Source: Opitutaceae bacterium (GTDB taxonomy: Bacteria; Verrucomicrobiota; Verrucomicrobiia; Opitutales; Opitutaceae). Taken from it: a stretch of 64,000 nucleotides of DNA. The notes beneath the pieces are model-generated. The model did no database searches. It saw only the letters and a list, made by a program, of their open reading frames with translations, and was not told where the DNA came from. The stretch is from contig JAIXQE010000176.1 of assembly GCA_027485815.1 (NCBI GenBank), positions 16,279 to 80,278 on the forward strand. The letters are read 5' to 3'. The position numbers and the translations under genes are program-made. Of the stretch, positions 56,442-64,000 are shown one piece after another. Within the stretch, counting starts at the first letter, position 1, and each line of letters starts with the position of its first letter.

Positions 56442-56723
56442 ATGGACTCCTCGGCCTTTGTCCGGATCGAGCGGGAAGCCCCCGACGGGGTCCGCCACTA
56501 CGTCGTCCACGCCCATGATCCGCGCTTCACGCTCGAACTGAGCCCGGACGACACCGCCCCGGACCGCCGCGGCCGCGGGGTGATGCGGCGGTTGTCGGTC
56601 CCGAATTCCTGGGCCGGCGACTACACCCGCTACGCCCGCCTGGTGGCCGCCGCGCAGGAGTTTTTCGCCCAACCGATGGACGAACCCGCCCCCAAGGCGG
56701 AATCCCGCCGCTGGGTCCGCTGA
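56442..56723 (+). CDS. Small soluble protein of unknown function
   Basis: A 93-residue acidic-basic protein: FVRIEREAPDGVRHYVVHAHDPRFTLELSPD, then RRGRGVMRRLSVPNSWAGDYTRYARLVAAAQEFFAQ. The pattern of a beta-hairpin followed by a helix that ends the domain suggests a small alpha/beta fold. No signal peptide or membrane segment. It is convergent with the next membrane protein, 11 bp away, and lies about 150 bases from the coiled-coil gene. Codon use is like the neighbours, so it is probably real. Start at 56442. Confidence 0.55.
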   Translation: MDSSAFVRIEREAPDGVRHYVVHAHDPRFTLELSPDDTAPDRRGRGVMRRLSVPNSWAGDYTRYARLVAAAQEFFAQPMDEPAPKAESRRWVR

Positions 56724-56734
56724 CCCCCCCGGCT

Positions 56735-57091
56735 TCACAGGCGCCGCCACGCCAGCACCGCGAGGGACAGCAGCAACCCGATGCGGATCGCTCCCTCGAA
56801 GGTGAGCAGGCGCAGGGTCCAGAGCCGCTCGGCCCCCCGCCGCAGCGAGAAGCCGATCATCGTCACCAGCAGCAGCCCGAGGGCGTGCAACCGCGCCAAC
56901 GGGAGGAACAGCAGGCCGACCATCCCCAGCCAATAGGCCAGCAGGGCCAGGCTCCAGCGGCGGGCGCGCGCCTCATCGGGTCCCGGTGCGGCCGCCGCCC
57001 GCCGGCCCAGCAGTCTTTCGGCCTGCACCAATTGCCAGATCTCGAGCCCGGCGCAGCCCACGCAACCGGCGAGGAGGAACAGGCTGGTCAT
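56735..57091 (-). CDS. Small multi-spanning membrane protein
   Basis: A 118-residue hydrophobic protein. Predicted helices: TSLFLLAGCVGCAGLEIWQLV, WSLALLAYWLGMVGLLFLPLA, LHALGLLLVTMIGFSL and FEGAIRIGLLLSLAVLAW, so about four spans with a basic loop (RRAAAAPGPDEARARRW). No family recognised. It lies 131 bp downstream of the DUF4153-like gene on the same strand and may be its partner. Start at 57091 follows CTGCTCCC. Confidence 0.6.
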   Translation of the reverse strand: MTSLFLLAGCVGCAGLEIWQLVQAERLLGRRAAAAPGPDEARARRWSLALLAYWLGMVGLLFLPLARLHALGLLLVTMIGFSLRRGAERLWTLRLLTFEGAIRIGLLLSLAVLAWRRL

Positions 57092-57222
57092 GGGAGCAGG
57101 AACGCCGCCCGCCGGGGCGTCTCCGGACGCGGCACGCGGGCGAGGGCCGGCGAGGAACGGCGGGAAGTCATCCAGGGAGCGCAGCGCTTCCACGCCCGGG
57201 CGGCAAGTCCGCCCCGCGTCGC

Positions 57223-58596
57223 TCAGCGGAAACCGAACAGCGGCGGGAAGACCGCCGCCACCAGCCCCGCCCAAGCCGCGTAGACCGGCAGGTACGCGGT
57301 TTGCCACCGCTCCAGCGCCGCGAACGTCCCCTGGCCCCGCAGAAACCGCCCGTAGAGCACCGCCGACCACGTCAGGTTCACCAGCAGCACCCCGTTCAGG
57401 CCCAGCCCCGCCAGCCGGTTGGGGGTGAAACCGAATTCCTGGATCCGCGACGCGATCGCCCACAGCGCCACCCCGTCCGCCACCAGCGCCGCAACCACCA
57501 GCACCAGTTGCAGGACATCGAACCCTCCCGGCGGTGCCTGCGGGTCGCGCGCCGACACGGCATACAGCAAAAGTCCCAAGACGATGATCAGCAGCGCATC
57601 GAACCCGATCAGCACCTCGCGGGCCTGGTCCACCCCGCGCCCCGTCGCCACCAGGGTCACCAGAAACGAGAGCAGCACCGCCGCGAAGAGCGGCGTGAAC
57701 ACCCGCGTCAGCACCGGCGCCATGTTCTCCACGACGCTCTGCTTGGCCTCCACCAGCCACGCGGCCACCACCACCGCGCCGGCCGCCCCGCACGGCACCA
57801 GCCAGTTCCCGATGAAGTGCCCCGGATCCACCCCGATCGCCTTGAAGGTCATCGCCGTGCTCGCGATCAGCACGCCACCCCCCAGCGCGATCAGGACATA
57901 ATAGATGAACAGCTCCCCGGAGAACCGGATGAAGTCCATCCGCGCCTTGCCCTGCGCCCAACGCCCGCCCGCATAGACCACCCCCACGCCGAGCCACAGG
58001 GCGATGGGCAGATGCAGCGCGAACAGCCCCAAGGTGTCGCCCGCCGCCCGCAACGGATAGAGGTTCGCCAGCAGGGCCGCGACGATCGCTCCCGCCGCTG
58101 GGAGCGCCAGGGCGGACGGAGTCAGCCGCCGCTTCCACGCAAAGAACAGCGCCAGAAATGGCAGGACGAAAAGGGCCGCATTCCGCGCGTAAAACACGGC
58201 ATCGCCCTCCAGGGGAATGCCGCAGAACGCCGGCACCTTCACGGCCACGCCGGCGGCCACCGCCAGACCCAGCGCCACGGCCGCCTGCCTTCGCCCGCTC
58301 GCCTGGTCCCCGCCGGCCGCCTCCGCGTCGGTCAGGAGCAGCTGTTTCCAGAGGCGCTCCGAGTGTTCGCGCGCGAACTCCCGCGACAGCGCATCCCTGC
58401 CGCCCAGCCGCCGCACCGCCACGAGGAAGGCCTCCTCCGTCGAAAGCCCCCCGGCGCGCAGCCCTTCGATCGACTGGCGCAGCTGATCCTCCACCTTCTC
58501 CCCCTGGTCCGGTGGCGGCGCCTGCCGCCGGCGCCGGTAGCTGCGCCAGTGGGCGATCTGTTCCTCCAGCGCAGCCCCCGGATTCAGGGGAATCAT
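57223..58596 (-). CDS. Polytopic membrane protein with permease-prefix domain, DUF4153-like
   Basis: A 457-residue protein. The soluble N-terminus (about 1-75) has EEQIAHWRSYRRRR, EDQLRQSIEGLRAGGLSTEEAFLVAVRRLGG and REFAREHSERLWKQLL, matching the permease prefix domain 1 helices that precede many bacterial membrane proteins. About ten transmembrane helices follow (VAVKVPAFCGIPLEGDAVFYARNAALFVLPFLALFFAW, IALWLGVGVVYAGG, LFIYYVLIALGGGVLIAST and on). The overall form is DUF4153-like. Function not known; no partner ABC ATPase or PadR regulator is adjacent. Start at 58596, the MIPLNPG methionine; an upstream extension is low complexity. Confidence 0.75.
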   Translation of the reverse strand: MIPLNPGAALEEQIAHWRSYRRRRQAPPPDQGEKVEDQLRQSIEGLRAGGLSTEEAFLVAVRRLGGRDALSREFAREHSERLWKQLLLTDAEAAGGDQASGRRQAAVALGLAVAAGVAVKVPAFCGIPLEGDAVFYARNAALFVLPFLALFFAWKRRLTPSALALPAAGAIVAALLANLYPLRAAGDTLGLFALHLPIALWLGVGVVYAGGRWAQGKARMDFIRFSGELFIYYVLIALGGGVLIASTAMTFKAIGVDPGHFIGNWLVPCGAAGAVVVAAWLVEAKQSVVENMAPVLTRVFTPLFAAVLLSFLVTLVATGRGVDQAREVLIGFDALLIIVLGLLLYAVSARDPQAPPGGFDVLQLVLVVAALVADGVALWAIASRIQEFGFTPNRLAGLGLNGVLLVNLTWSAVLYGRFLRGQGTFAALERWQTAYLPVYAAWAGLVAAVFPPLFGFR

Positions 58597-58765
58597 CGCG
58601 CGCGCGCCGGGTTCCCTCCCCGCGCCACCCCTCGCGGGTGTTGGGGGCGTTCCGTGAACGGGTGCGGAAGACACTTCATGGGTTCGGGCTGCCGGCTGGA
58701 GTAAACTCTGTCAAGATGGGCCTTTCCCCAATGGAACTGGGCTTGGCGGAACTTTAGGTTTTGGT

Positions 58766-59212
58766 TCATCGGCTGTCCTCCCTGGTGATGGCAGTTACCT
58801 TACGGTCGTGGAATTCGACCCGGAAGCGGTCCCGGACGGTGCGGGCCGGGTAATCCAGGTAATAGGGGTAGGAGGCCCCCCAGCCCCAGCCGCCGCCGCG
58901 GTAACCGCGATGGAAATGCCCGGTGAAGAGGATTTGCCCGCCGGCCTCATAGGTCAGGAAGTGCCAGATCACCGTTTCCCCGCGGGCATCGGTGCGGACG
59001 GTGGTGCGGTCGGGGTCGCCGAGGGCGAGGCGGACGGCTTCGGTGGAGAAGCCGAGGCCGATCTGCCCGGTGCGCACGAGGGTCTGCTGTTCCGGACCGA
59101 GCCGGGCGAAGGCCTCCGGGTTGGCCTCGATGCGGGAGGCGGGCGTGGAACAGCCGGCCGCGAGGAGCAGGGTGCCGACGAGGCCAAGGAGCGGGACGAA
59201 AGCGGTTTTCAT
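58766..59212 (-). CDS. BamE/SmpA-like lipoprotein
   Basis: A 148-residue lipoprotein: signal FVPLLGLVGTLLLAAGC with lipobox AAGC at about 19-22. The mature domain begins PEAFARLGPEQQTLVRTGQIGLGFSTEAVRLALGDPDRTTVRTDARGETVIWHFLTYE, the pattern of BamE/OmlA domains (two helices then three strands: G-x-x-x-V-x-x-x-L-G-x-P). A Gly/Tyr-rich insert (FHRGYRGGGWGWGASYPYYLDYP) precedes the last strand (DRFRVEFHDRKVTAITRE). Likely anchored in the outer membrane and possibly part of or paralogous to the Bam barrel assembly machine; nothing adjacent supports that directly. Confidence 0.7.
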   Translation of the reverse strand: MKTAFVPLLGLVGTLLLAAGCSTPASRIEANPEAFARLGPEQQTLVRTGQIGLGFSTEAVRLALGDPDRTTVRTDARGETVIWHFLTYEAGGQILFTGHFHRGYRGGGWGWGASYPYYLDYPARTVRDRFRVEFHDRKVTAITREDSR

Positions 59213-59300
59213 GGCGGAAGGAGCCGCCAAGGTCGCACGTTCCGCCCCTTTCGCGCGGCACCCCTTGCCGAGGGCCGCGCGTCGTTTGTCGGCCGGCGTG

Positions 59301-59498
59301 TTAAACTTCGTCTCGCACCAGGTGCAGTCGGACTCTGGCCGGCGCGGTGCGGTCGAAATAGAAGGCCGCCACGGCCTCGCGCACGTTCTCCTTCAGTTCC
59401 TCCCAGGAGTCAGCCTGGGTGAAGATGCTCTCCCCGAGGGCTTCCGCCACGAAGCCCCCGTCCCCCTCTTGGGTCACCGAGAAGACCAGTTCGTTCAT
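59301..59498 (-). CDS. Lone HicB-like small protein
   Basis: A 65-residue protein: NELVFSVTQEGDGGFVAEALGESIFTQADSWEELKENVREAVAAFYFD and a tail VRLHLVRDEV. This is the HicB antitoxin-like fold (strand, strand, helix: partially degraded RNase H). Related stand-alone proteins are often mislabelled in databases as a dehydrogenase subunit. No HicA toxin gene is next to it, so it is probably not an active toxin-antitoxin unit. It lies 97 bases after the gnd stop on the same strand and could share its transcript. Confidence 0.6.
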   Translation of the reverse strand: MNELVFSVTQEGDGGFVAEALGESIFTQADSWEELKENVREAVAAFYFDRTAPARVRLHLVRDEV

Positions 59499-59595
59499 CG
59501 CTCTAGCCTGCGCGGGTGCGGCCGGATCTGCAGGCGTGTGCGATGGGCGGGACGGCTTTACGCCGGCCGCGCCCTTCGCCGTCCCGTCCGACTGA

Positions 59596-61101
59596 TCACT
59601 TGATCGCCAACTGGGGCCGGCCGGCCTCCGGCCAGTCGATGTGGAAGAACTCGCCGCGGGGGCGGTCCGTCCGCTCATAGGTGTGCGCCCCGAAGTAATC
59701 CCGTTGCGCCTGGAGCAGGTTCGCGGGGAGGCGGGCCGAACGGTAGCCGTCGTAGTACGACAGCGCCGAGCTGAAGGTCGGCACGGGCACGCCGCACTCC
59801 ACCGCCAGGGCCACGACCTTCCGCCAGTTCTCCTGCGCCTTGCGCACGGTCTTGTTGAAGTACGGGTCGAGCAGCAGGTTCGCCAGATCCGGCTTCCGCG
59901 AATAGGCCTCGGTGATCTTCTGCAGGAACACGGCGCGGATGATGCAGCCGCCCCGCCAGATCTGCGCGATCTCGCCGAAGTTCAGCTTCCATTTGTACTC
60001 CTTCTGCGCCTCCCGCATCAGCTGGAAGCCCTGCGCGTAAGAGCAGATCTTCGAGCAGTACAGCGCATCGTGGATCGCCGCCACCAGCGCCTTGCGGGAT
60101 CCCTTGTACTTCTTCGCCGGACCCTTGAGCACCTTCGCCGCCGCCACGCGCTCGTCCTTGATCGCACTGAGGCACCGCGCGAACACCGACTCCGCGATGG
60201 TCGGCGCCGGCACGCCCATATCGAGCGCATTGACCGAGGTCCACTTGCCGGTGCCCTTCTGGCCCGCGGTGTCGAGGATGACGTCCACGATCGGCTTCCG
60301 GGTCACGGGATCCTTCTGCTGGAGGATGTCCGCGGTGATCTCGATCAGGAAGCTGCCCAGCATCCCGCGGTTCCACTCGGCGAAGATCGCGCCCATCTCC
60401 GGGGCCTTCAGGCCCAGCAGGCCCTGCATCACGGCGTAGGCCTCGCAGATCATCTGCATGTCGCCGTACTCGATGCCGTTGTGGACCATCTTCACGTAAT
60501 GGCCCGCGCCATTCTCGCCGATGTAGGTCGCGCACGGCACGCCCCCCTGGATCGGCTTGCCCGGCGCCGCGCCGGTCAGGGGCCGGCCGGTCTTGGCATC
60601 CACCTTGGCCGCGATGGCGTTCCAGATGGGCTCCAGCTCCTTGTACGCCGCCGGGTCGCCGCCCGGCATCAGGGCCGGACCAAAGCGCGCGCCCTCCTCG
60701 CCGCCGGAGACGCCGGAGCCGATGAACCGCAGGCCCTTCGCGCGCAGGGCCTGCTCGCGGCGGATGGTGTCCGTCCACAACGCGTTCCCGCCGTCGATCA
60801 CGATGTCGTTTTTGTCCAGCAACGGCACCAGGCTGTCGATGACCGCGTCCGTGCCCTTGCCGGCCTGGACGAGGATCACGATCTTGCGCGGGCGGGACAG
60901 CGACTGGACGAATTCCTCCAGGGTCTTAGCGCCGTGGAGACCGCCCGGGGTGGCCGGGTTCTCGGCAACGAACTTCTCCGTCTTCTCGGTCGTCCGATTA
61001 TAAACGGAGATCCGGAAGCCGTGATCAGCGATGTTGAGGGCGAGGTTCTGACCCATCACGGCGAGGCCGATGAGTCCGATGTCCGATTTGGTCTGGGCCA
61101 T
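59596..61101 (-). CDS. gnd: 6-phosphogluconate dehydrogenase, decarboxylating
   Basis: A 501-residue cytoplasmic enzyme of the oxidative pentose phosphate pathway: 6-phosphogluconate to ribulose-5-phosphate plus CO2 and NADPH. NADP-binding [15 protein letters not shown] and [10 protein letters not shown], catalytic [47 protein letters not shown], and the C-terminal [21 protein letters not shown] matching the substrate-closing tail. Somewhat longer than the 468-residue E. coli enzyme. Start at 61101 (MAQTKSD), with upstream in-frame sequence not credible. Single gene; zwf and pgl are not seen nearby. Confidence 0.95.
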   Translation of the reverse strand: MAQTKSDIGLIGLAVMGQNLALNIADHGFRISVYNRTTEKTEKFVAENPATPGGLHGAKTLEEFVQSLSRPRKIVILVQAGKGTDAVIDSLVPLLDKNDIVIDGGNALWTDTIRREQALRAKGLRFIGSGVSGGEEGARFGPALMPGGDPAAYKELEPIWNAIAAKVDAKTGRPLTGAAPGKPIQGGVPCATYIGENGAGHYVKMVHNGIEYGDMQMICEAYAVMQGLLGLKAPEMGAIFAEWNRGMLGSFLIEITADILQQKDPVTRKPIVDVILDTAGQKGTGKWTSVNALDMGVPAPTIAESVFARCLSAIKDERVAAAKVLKGPAKKYKGSRKALVAAIHDALYCSKICSYAQGFQLMREAQKEYKWKLNFGEIAQIWRGGCIIRAVFLQKITEAYSRKPDLANLLLDPYFNKTVRKAQENWRKVVALAVECGVPVPTFSSALSYYDGYRSARLPANLLQAQRDYFGAHTYERTDRPRGEFFHIDWPEAGRPQLAIK

Positions 61102-61166
61102 ACGAGTAAAGTTAAGTTGGGAGGATGGTCCGTTCCGCGCCGAAAACCAACCTGATTCTGGCCGGC

Positions 61167-62426
61167 TCACGCGGCCGGCGGCGCGGGCGTCCGTTCCTCC
61201 CAGACCCGCGCGAGATGGATGAGCATTTGCGCGGCCCGGCCCATATCCTGGAGGGAAACCCACTCCCGCTGGCTGTGCACCTGATGCATCCCGCAGAAGA
61301 GGTTCGGGGTCAGCAGGCCACGGGCCGTGAGCTGTGATCCGTCGGTGCCGCCCCGGATCCGGTGCCGGAACGGGGTGAGGCCCGTCCGCCGGATCGCCTC
61401 CAGGGCGTAGTCCACCGGCCGCGGATCGCGGTCGAGCCAGTAACGCATGTTCCGGTACTGCTCGTGGAACGCCACCTCGATGCGGGCGCCGGGTTCGGCC
61501 GCCTCGACCGCCGCCGCCGCCTGCGCCACCAGCCGCCGCAGTTCGGCCAGGCCCTCCAGTTCAAAGTCCCGCAGGATCAAGCGCACGGTCGCCCGCTCGC
61601 TGTTACCGCGGATCTCGGTGGGATGAATGAACCCCTCCCGGTCCGCCGTGCGCTCCGGGGAGCGGCCCAAGGGCAGCGCCGCGGTGAAGCGCGCCGCCAG
61701 CCGCAGCGCGTTGACCATCACATCCTTCGCCCACCCCGGATGCGCCGCCACGCCGCGGATCTCCACCCGCGCCGCATCCGCCGAGAAGGTCTCGTCGTCC
61801 AATTCCCCCCGCGCCTCGCTGTCCAGGGTGTACCCGAAGTCCGCCCCCAGCTGCTCCAGCGCCAGGGTGCGCAGCCCGTGGCCGATCTCCTCGTCCGGAT
61901 TGAAGCAGATCCGGATCTTTCCGTGCGGGATCTCCGGGCGCCGCACGAGGTAACGCACCGCGGCCATGATCGCCGCCACCCCCGCCTTGTCGTCCGCTCC
62001 CAGCAGGGTGGTGCCGCTGGCCGTGATGATGTCCTCGCCGATGGATTCCCGCAGGTGCGGGATGCTCTCGACGGTCAGGACCTGCGTCGGATCCTCCGGC
62101 AACACGATGGGCCGGCCATCATAGGCCCGGTGGACGATCGGCGTCGCCCCACCCGGCAGTTCCGTCGCGGTGTCCACGTGCGCCAGCCACGCCAAGGTCG
62201 GCACGCCAGCCCGGCGCGTCGTCGCCGGGATGGTCGCGAGCACATAGCCGGTCCGCGTCAGTTCGACGTTCTCCGCCCCCAGCGCCCGCAACTCCGCCTC
62301 CAACAGCCGCAGCAGATCCCATTGGCCCGCGGAACTCGGGGTCATCCCCGCGTGCGGATCACTGCGGGTGTCGATCCGGACGTAACGGCAGAAGCGCTCC
62401 AACAAGTCCTCGGTGTCGATGTGCAT
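61167..62426 (-). CDS. pepT: Peptidase T (tripeptidase)
   Basis: A 419-residue M20 aminotripeptidase. Zinc-site residues in expected order: AHVDTA (His/Asp), [11 protein letters not shown] (bridging Asp), [10 protein letters not shown] (catalytic Glu pair), [36 protein letters not shown] with dimer-domain His, and terminal [20 protein letters not shown] with the last ligand His. Cytoplasmic, releases N-terminal residues from tripeptides. Start at 62426 follows CCCCCCG. An upstream open frame overlaps the divergent oxidoreductase gene and is rejected. It may share an intergenic control region with that gene. Confidence 0.95.
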   Translation of the reverse strand: MHIDTEDLLERFCRYVRIDTRSDPHAGMTPSSAGQWDLLRLLEAELRALGAENVELTRTGYVLATIPATTRRAGVPTLAWLAHVDTATELPGGATPIVHRAYDGRPIVLPEDPTQVLTVESIPHLRESIGEDIITASGTTLLGADDKAGVAAIMAAVRYLVRRPEIPHGKIRICFNPDEEIGHGLRTLALEQLGADFGYTLDSEARGELDDETFSADAARVEIRGVAAHPGWAKDVMVNALRLAARFTAALPLGRSPERTADREGFIHPTEIRGNSERATVRLILRDFELEGLAELRRLVAQAAAAVEAAEPGARIEVAFHEQYRNMRYWLDRDPRPVDYALEAIRRTGLTPFRHRIRGGTDGSQLTARGLLTPNLFCGMHQVHSQREWVSLQDMGRAAQMLIHLARVWEERTPAPPAA

Positions 62427-62594
62427 CGGGGGGAACAAAGCCCGTCGCCTCCCGCTGGCGAACGCAAATCCATCGCCCGCGCCTCGGATTCGCTCGCGGC
62501 TCCCGCCTCCCGGCTTGTCGCGGCCCCCGCGGAGCCTACAGTCCCCGCCGTGGGGGCTTTCCCCAGCGTCTCGCCCCTCGTTCCCCCCTCGCCC

Positions 62595-64000
62595 ATGCCT
62601 TCGCTCCCTCGCCGCTCCTTCCTCCGGCAGTCCGCCCTCGCCGCCGGGGCCGCCCTCACCGCCGGCCTCCGCCCGTCCGTCTACGCCGCCGCCCCCGGCG
62701 CCAACTCCGCCATCCGCCTCGGCGTGATCGGCCTGAACGGCAAGGGCTCCGCCCACCTCAAGAACCTCGTCAAGATGCCCGGCGTCCGCATCGCCGGGCT
62801 CTGCGACGTCGATCCCCAGGTGCTCGCCCGCGTCGCCCGCAACCTGCCCGAAGGCACGCCCGCCCCCTTCCAGACCACCGACGCCCGCGAACTGATCGGT
62901 CGCGCGGACATCGATGCGGTGATGATCGTCACCAGCAATCACTGGCACGCCCTGCTCACGGTCTGGGCCTGCCAGGCCGGCAAGGACGTCTACGTCGAGA
63001 AACCGATGTCCCGCACCGTCTGGGAAGGGCGCAAGATGATCGAGGCCACCGCCAAGTACGGCCGGATCGTCCAGGTCGGCACGCATTACCGCTCCGAGAC
63101 GGGCCTCGCCCAGGCGATCCAGTACCTGCACTCCGGCGAACTCGGCCGGGTCCAGCACATCCGCGCGATCGTCTACAATCTCCGCCAATCCATCGGCAAA
63201 CGCCTCCCTTGGTACCCCGAGGGGATCAATTACGACCTCTTCTGCGGCCCCACGCCGATGGCCCCGCTCACCCGCGGCAAGCTGCACTATGACTGGCATT
63301 GGTCCTGGGACACCGGCAACGGCGAGCTCGGCAACAACGGGGTTCACGTCCTCGACATCGCCCTCCGGATTGCCCGCCACAACGGTCCCCCGCGCCGCAT
63401 CGTCAGCTTCGGCAACCGCTATGCGATCTTGGACGCCGCGGAGACCCCCAATACGCACGTCGCGGTCTATGATTACGCCCAGATCCCGCTGATCTTCGAA
63501 CACCGGGCGCTCCCCGCCAAACCGGGGGTCAACTACCTCGATCAGGTCGGAGGTCTCCGCACCGGGGTCATCGCCACCTGCGAGGGCGGCACGGTCGCCG
63601 GGCTGGTGGGCGCCACGGCCTTCGACAAGGCGGGCAAGCAGATCCGCAAGTTCGCGGGCGACGGCGGCGCCACCCACGTCCAGAACTTCTTCGATGCCGT
63701 CCGCTCCCGCCGGAGCCAGGACCTCGCCGCCCCGGTCGAGACCGGCCACCTCTCGGCCTCGCTCTGCCATTTCGGCAACATCTCGTACCGCACCGGCGAG
63801 TCCGCCTCCACGGCCGCGATTGACGCCACGCTGGGCGACTTCCCGGCCGCCGGGGCGATCCATCGGGAACTGCAGACGCACCTGCAGGTGCACGGAATCG
63901 ACCTTGCCCGCCAGCCGTTCCGGCTGGGGCCCTGGCTCTCGCTCGATGCGATCGGCGATGGCATCACCGCCGTTTCCGGCCAGCAGGAAGGCGCCCTCGA
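62595..64000 (+). CDS. Tat-exported Gfo/Idh/MocA oxidoreductase, 3' cut by window end
   Basis: The frame from 62595 is open to the end of the window (468 codons). Twin-arginine signal PRRSFLRQSALAAGAALTAGL (residues 5-25). Rossmann domain with IRLGVIGLNGKGSAHLKNLVKMPGVRIAGLCDVD, then DIDAVMIVTSNHWHALLTVWACQAGKDVYVEKPMSRTVWEGRKM, where EKP is the conserved Lys motif. The C-terminal Gfo/Idh domain includes HWSWDTGNGELGNNGVHVLDIALRIARHNGPPRR and HFGNISYRTG. Exported members of this family are numerous in Planctomycetes and Verrucomicrobia and probably oxidise sugars in the periplasm; substrate unknown. Divergent from pepT. Confidence 0.9.
   Translation, partial: MPSLPRRSFLRQSALAAGAALTAGLRPSVYAAAPGANSAIRLGVIGLNGKGSAHLKNLVKMPGVRIAGLCDVDPQVLARVARNLPEGTPAPFQTTDARELIGRADIDAVMIVTSNHWHALLTVWACQAGKDVYVEKPMSRTVWEGRKMIEATAKYGRIVQVGTHYRSETGLAQAIQYLHSGELGRVQHIRAIVYNLRQSIGKRLPWYPEGINYDLFCGPTPMAPLTRGKLHYDWHWSWDTGNGELGNNGVHVLDIALRIARHNGPPRRIVSFGNRYAILDAAETPNTHVAVYDYAQIPLIFEHRALPAKPGVNYLDQVGGLRTGVIATCEGGTVAGLVGATAFDKAGKQIRKFAGDGGATHVQNFFDAVRSRRSQDLAAPVETGHLSASLCHFGNISYRTGESASTAAIDATLGDFPAAGAIHRELQTHLQVHGIDLARQPFRLGPWLSLDAIGDGITAVSGQQEGAL

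Noticed and set aside
59301..59498. Naming the 65-residue protein as a 2-oxoisovalerate dehydrogenase subunit
   Set aside because: Such labels occur for similar small proteins, but the length and fold pattern do not fit a dehydrogenase subunit; HicB-like is the better description.

Overview
The window is very GC-rich (about 70% by eye), densely coded Gram-negative DNA. It most resembles a verrucomicrobium of the Opitutaceae type; this is inferred from gene content and was not checked by any search. The signs are two gene pairs coupling a Planctomycete-type cytochrome (PSCyt/DUF1549/DUF1553) to a Tat-exported DUF1501 protein, a Tat-exported Gfo/Idh/MocA oxidoreductase, TonB receptors, LPS synthesis (LpxA), and almost no purine-rich ribosome binding sites. 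In place of those sites, many starts are preceded directly by a C-run, often CCCCG-ATG. No tRNA, rRNA, prophage, IS transposase or CRISPR array was recognised.

Layout. 1-4116: a truncated secreted alpha/beta hydrolase, an MFS transporter and a PIN-type toxin-antitoxin pair, separated by long gene-poor stretches holding copies of a dispersed intergenic repeat. 4117-9853: the first PSCyt/DUF1501 pair, then two tandem copies of a roughly 280-bp palindromic element and a small lipoprotein. 9882-13468: xylose isomerase and a TonB receptor. 13670-17128: a likely operon aroB - nuclease-fold-like protein - lpxA - pdxA, with a 1-bp gap and a 4-bp overlap at its end. 17226-17747: two paralogous tiny membrane proteins with related upstream DNA. 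17822-20693: response regulator and sensor kinase. 20859-28364: an MdtABC-like RND efflux operon. 28374-31469: a BASS-family transporter and an M3 peptidase.

31752-34976 is the most notable region. A small monohaem cytochrome c, a lipoprotein-like multihaem cytochrome with eight haem sites, and a large outer-membrane beta-barrel sit in tight order. Together they look like a minimal MtrAB/PioAB-type porin-cytochrome conduit that could carry electrons across the outer membrane. No outer-surface decahaem partner is present.

35022-46268 is a carbohydrate/organic-matter region: a secreted propeller-like protein divergent from a large TonB receptor with a carboxypeptidase-regulatory-like domain, a second DUF1501/PSCyt pair with an inserted sugar-binding-like beta-sandwich, a secreted esterase and an AbgT-type transporter. 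46395-52202: an orphan ECF sigma factor, then a leftward group of gamma-glutamyltransferase, amidohydrolase and an unusual HisKA-REC-adenylate cyclase fusion. 52301-59498: a DUF255 thioredoxin-fold protein with SlyX, a coiled-coil membrane protein, small hypotheticals, a DUF4153-like membrane protein, a BamE-like lipoprotein and a lone HicB-like protein. 59596-64000: 6-phosphogluconate dehydrogenase, peptidase T and the 5' part of a Tat-exported oxidoreductase that runs off the end.
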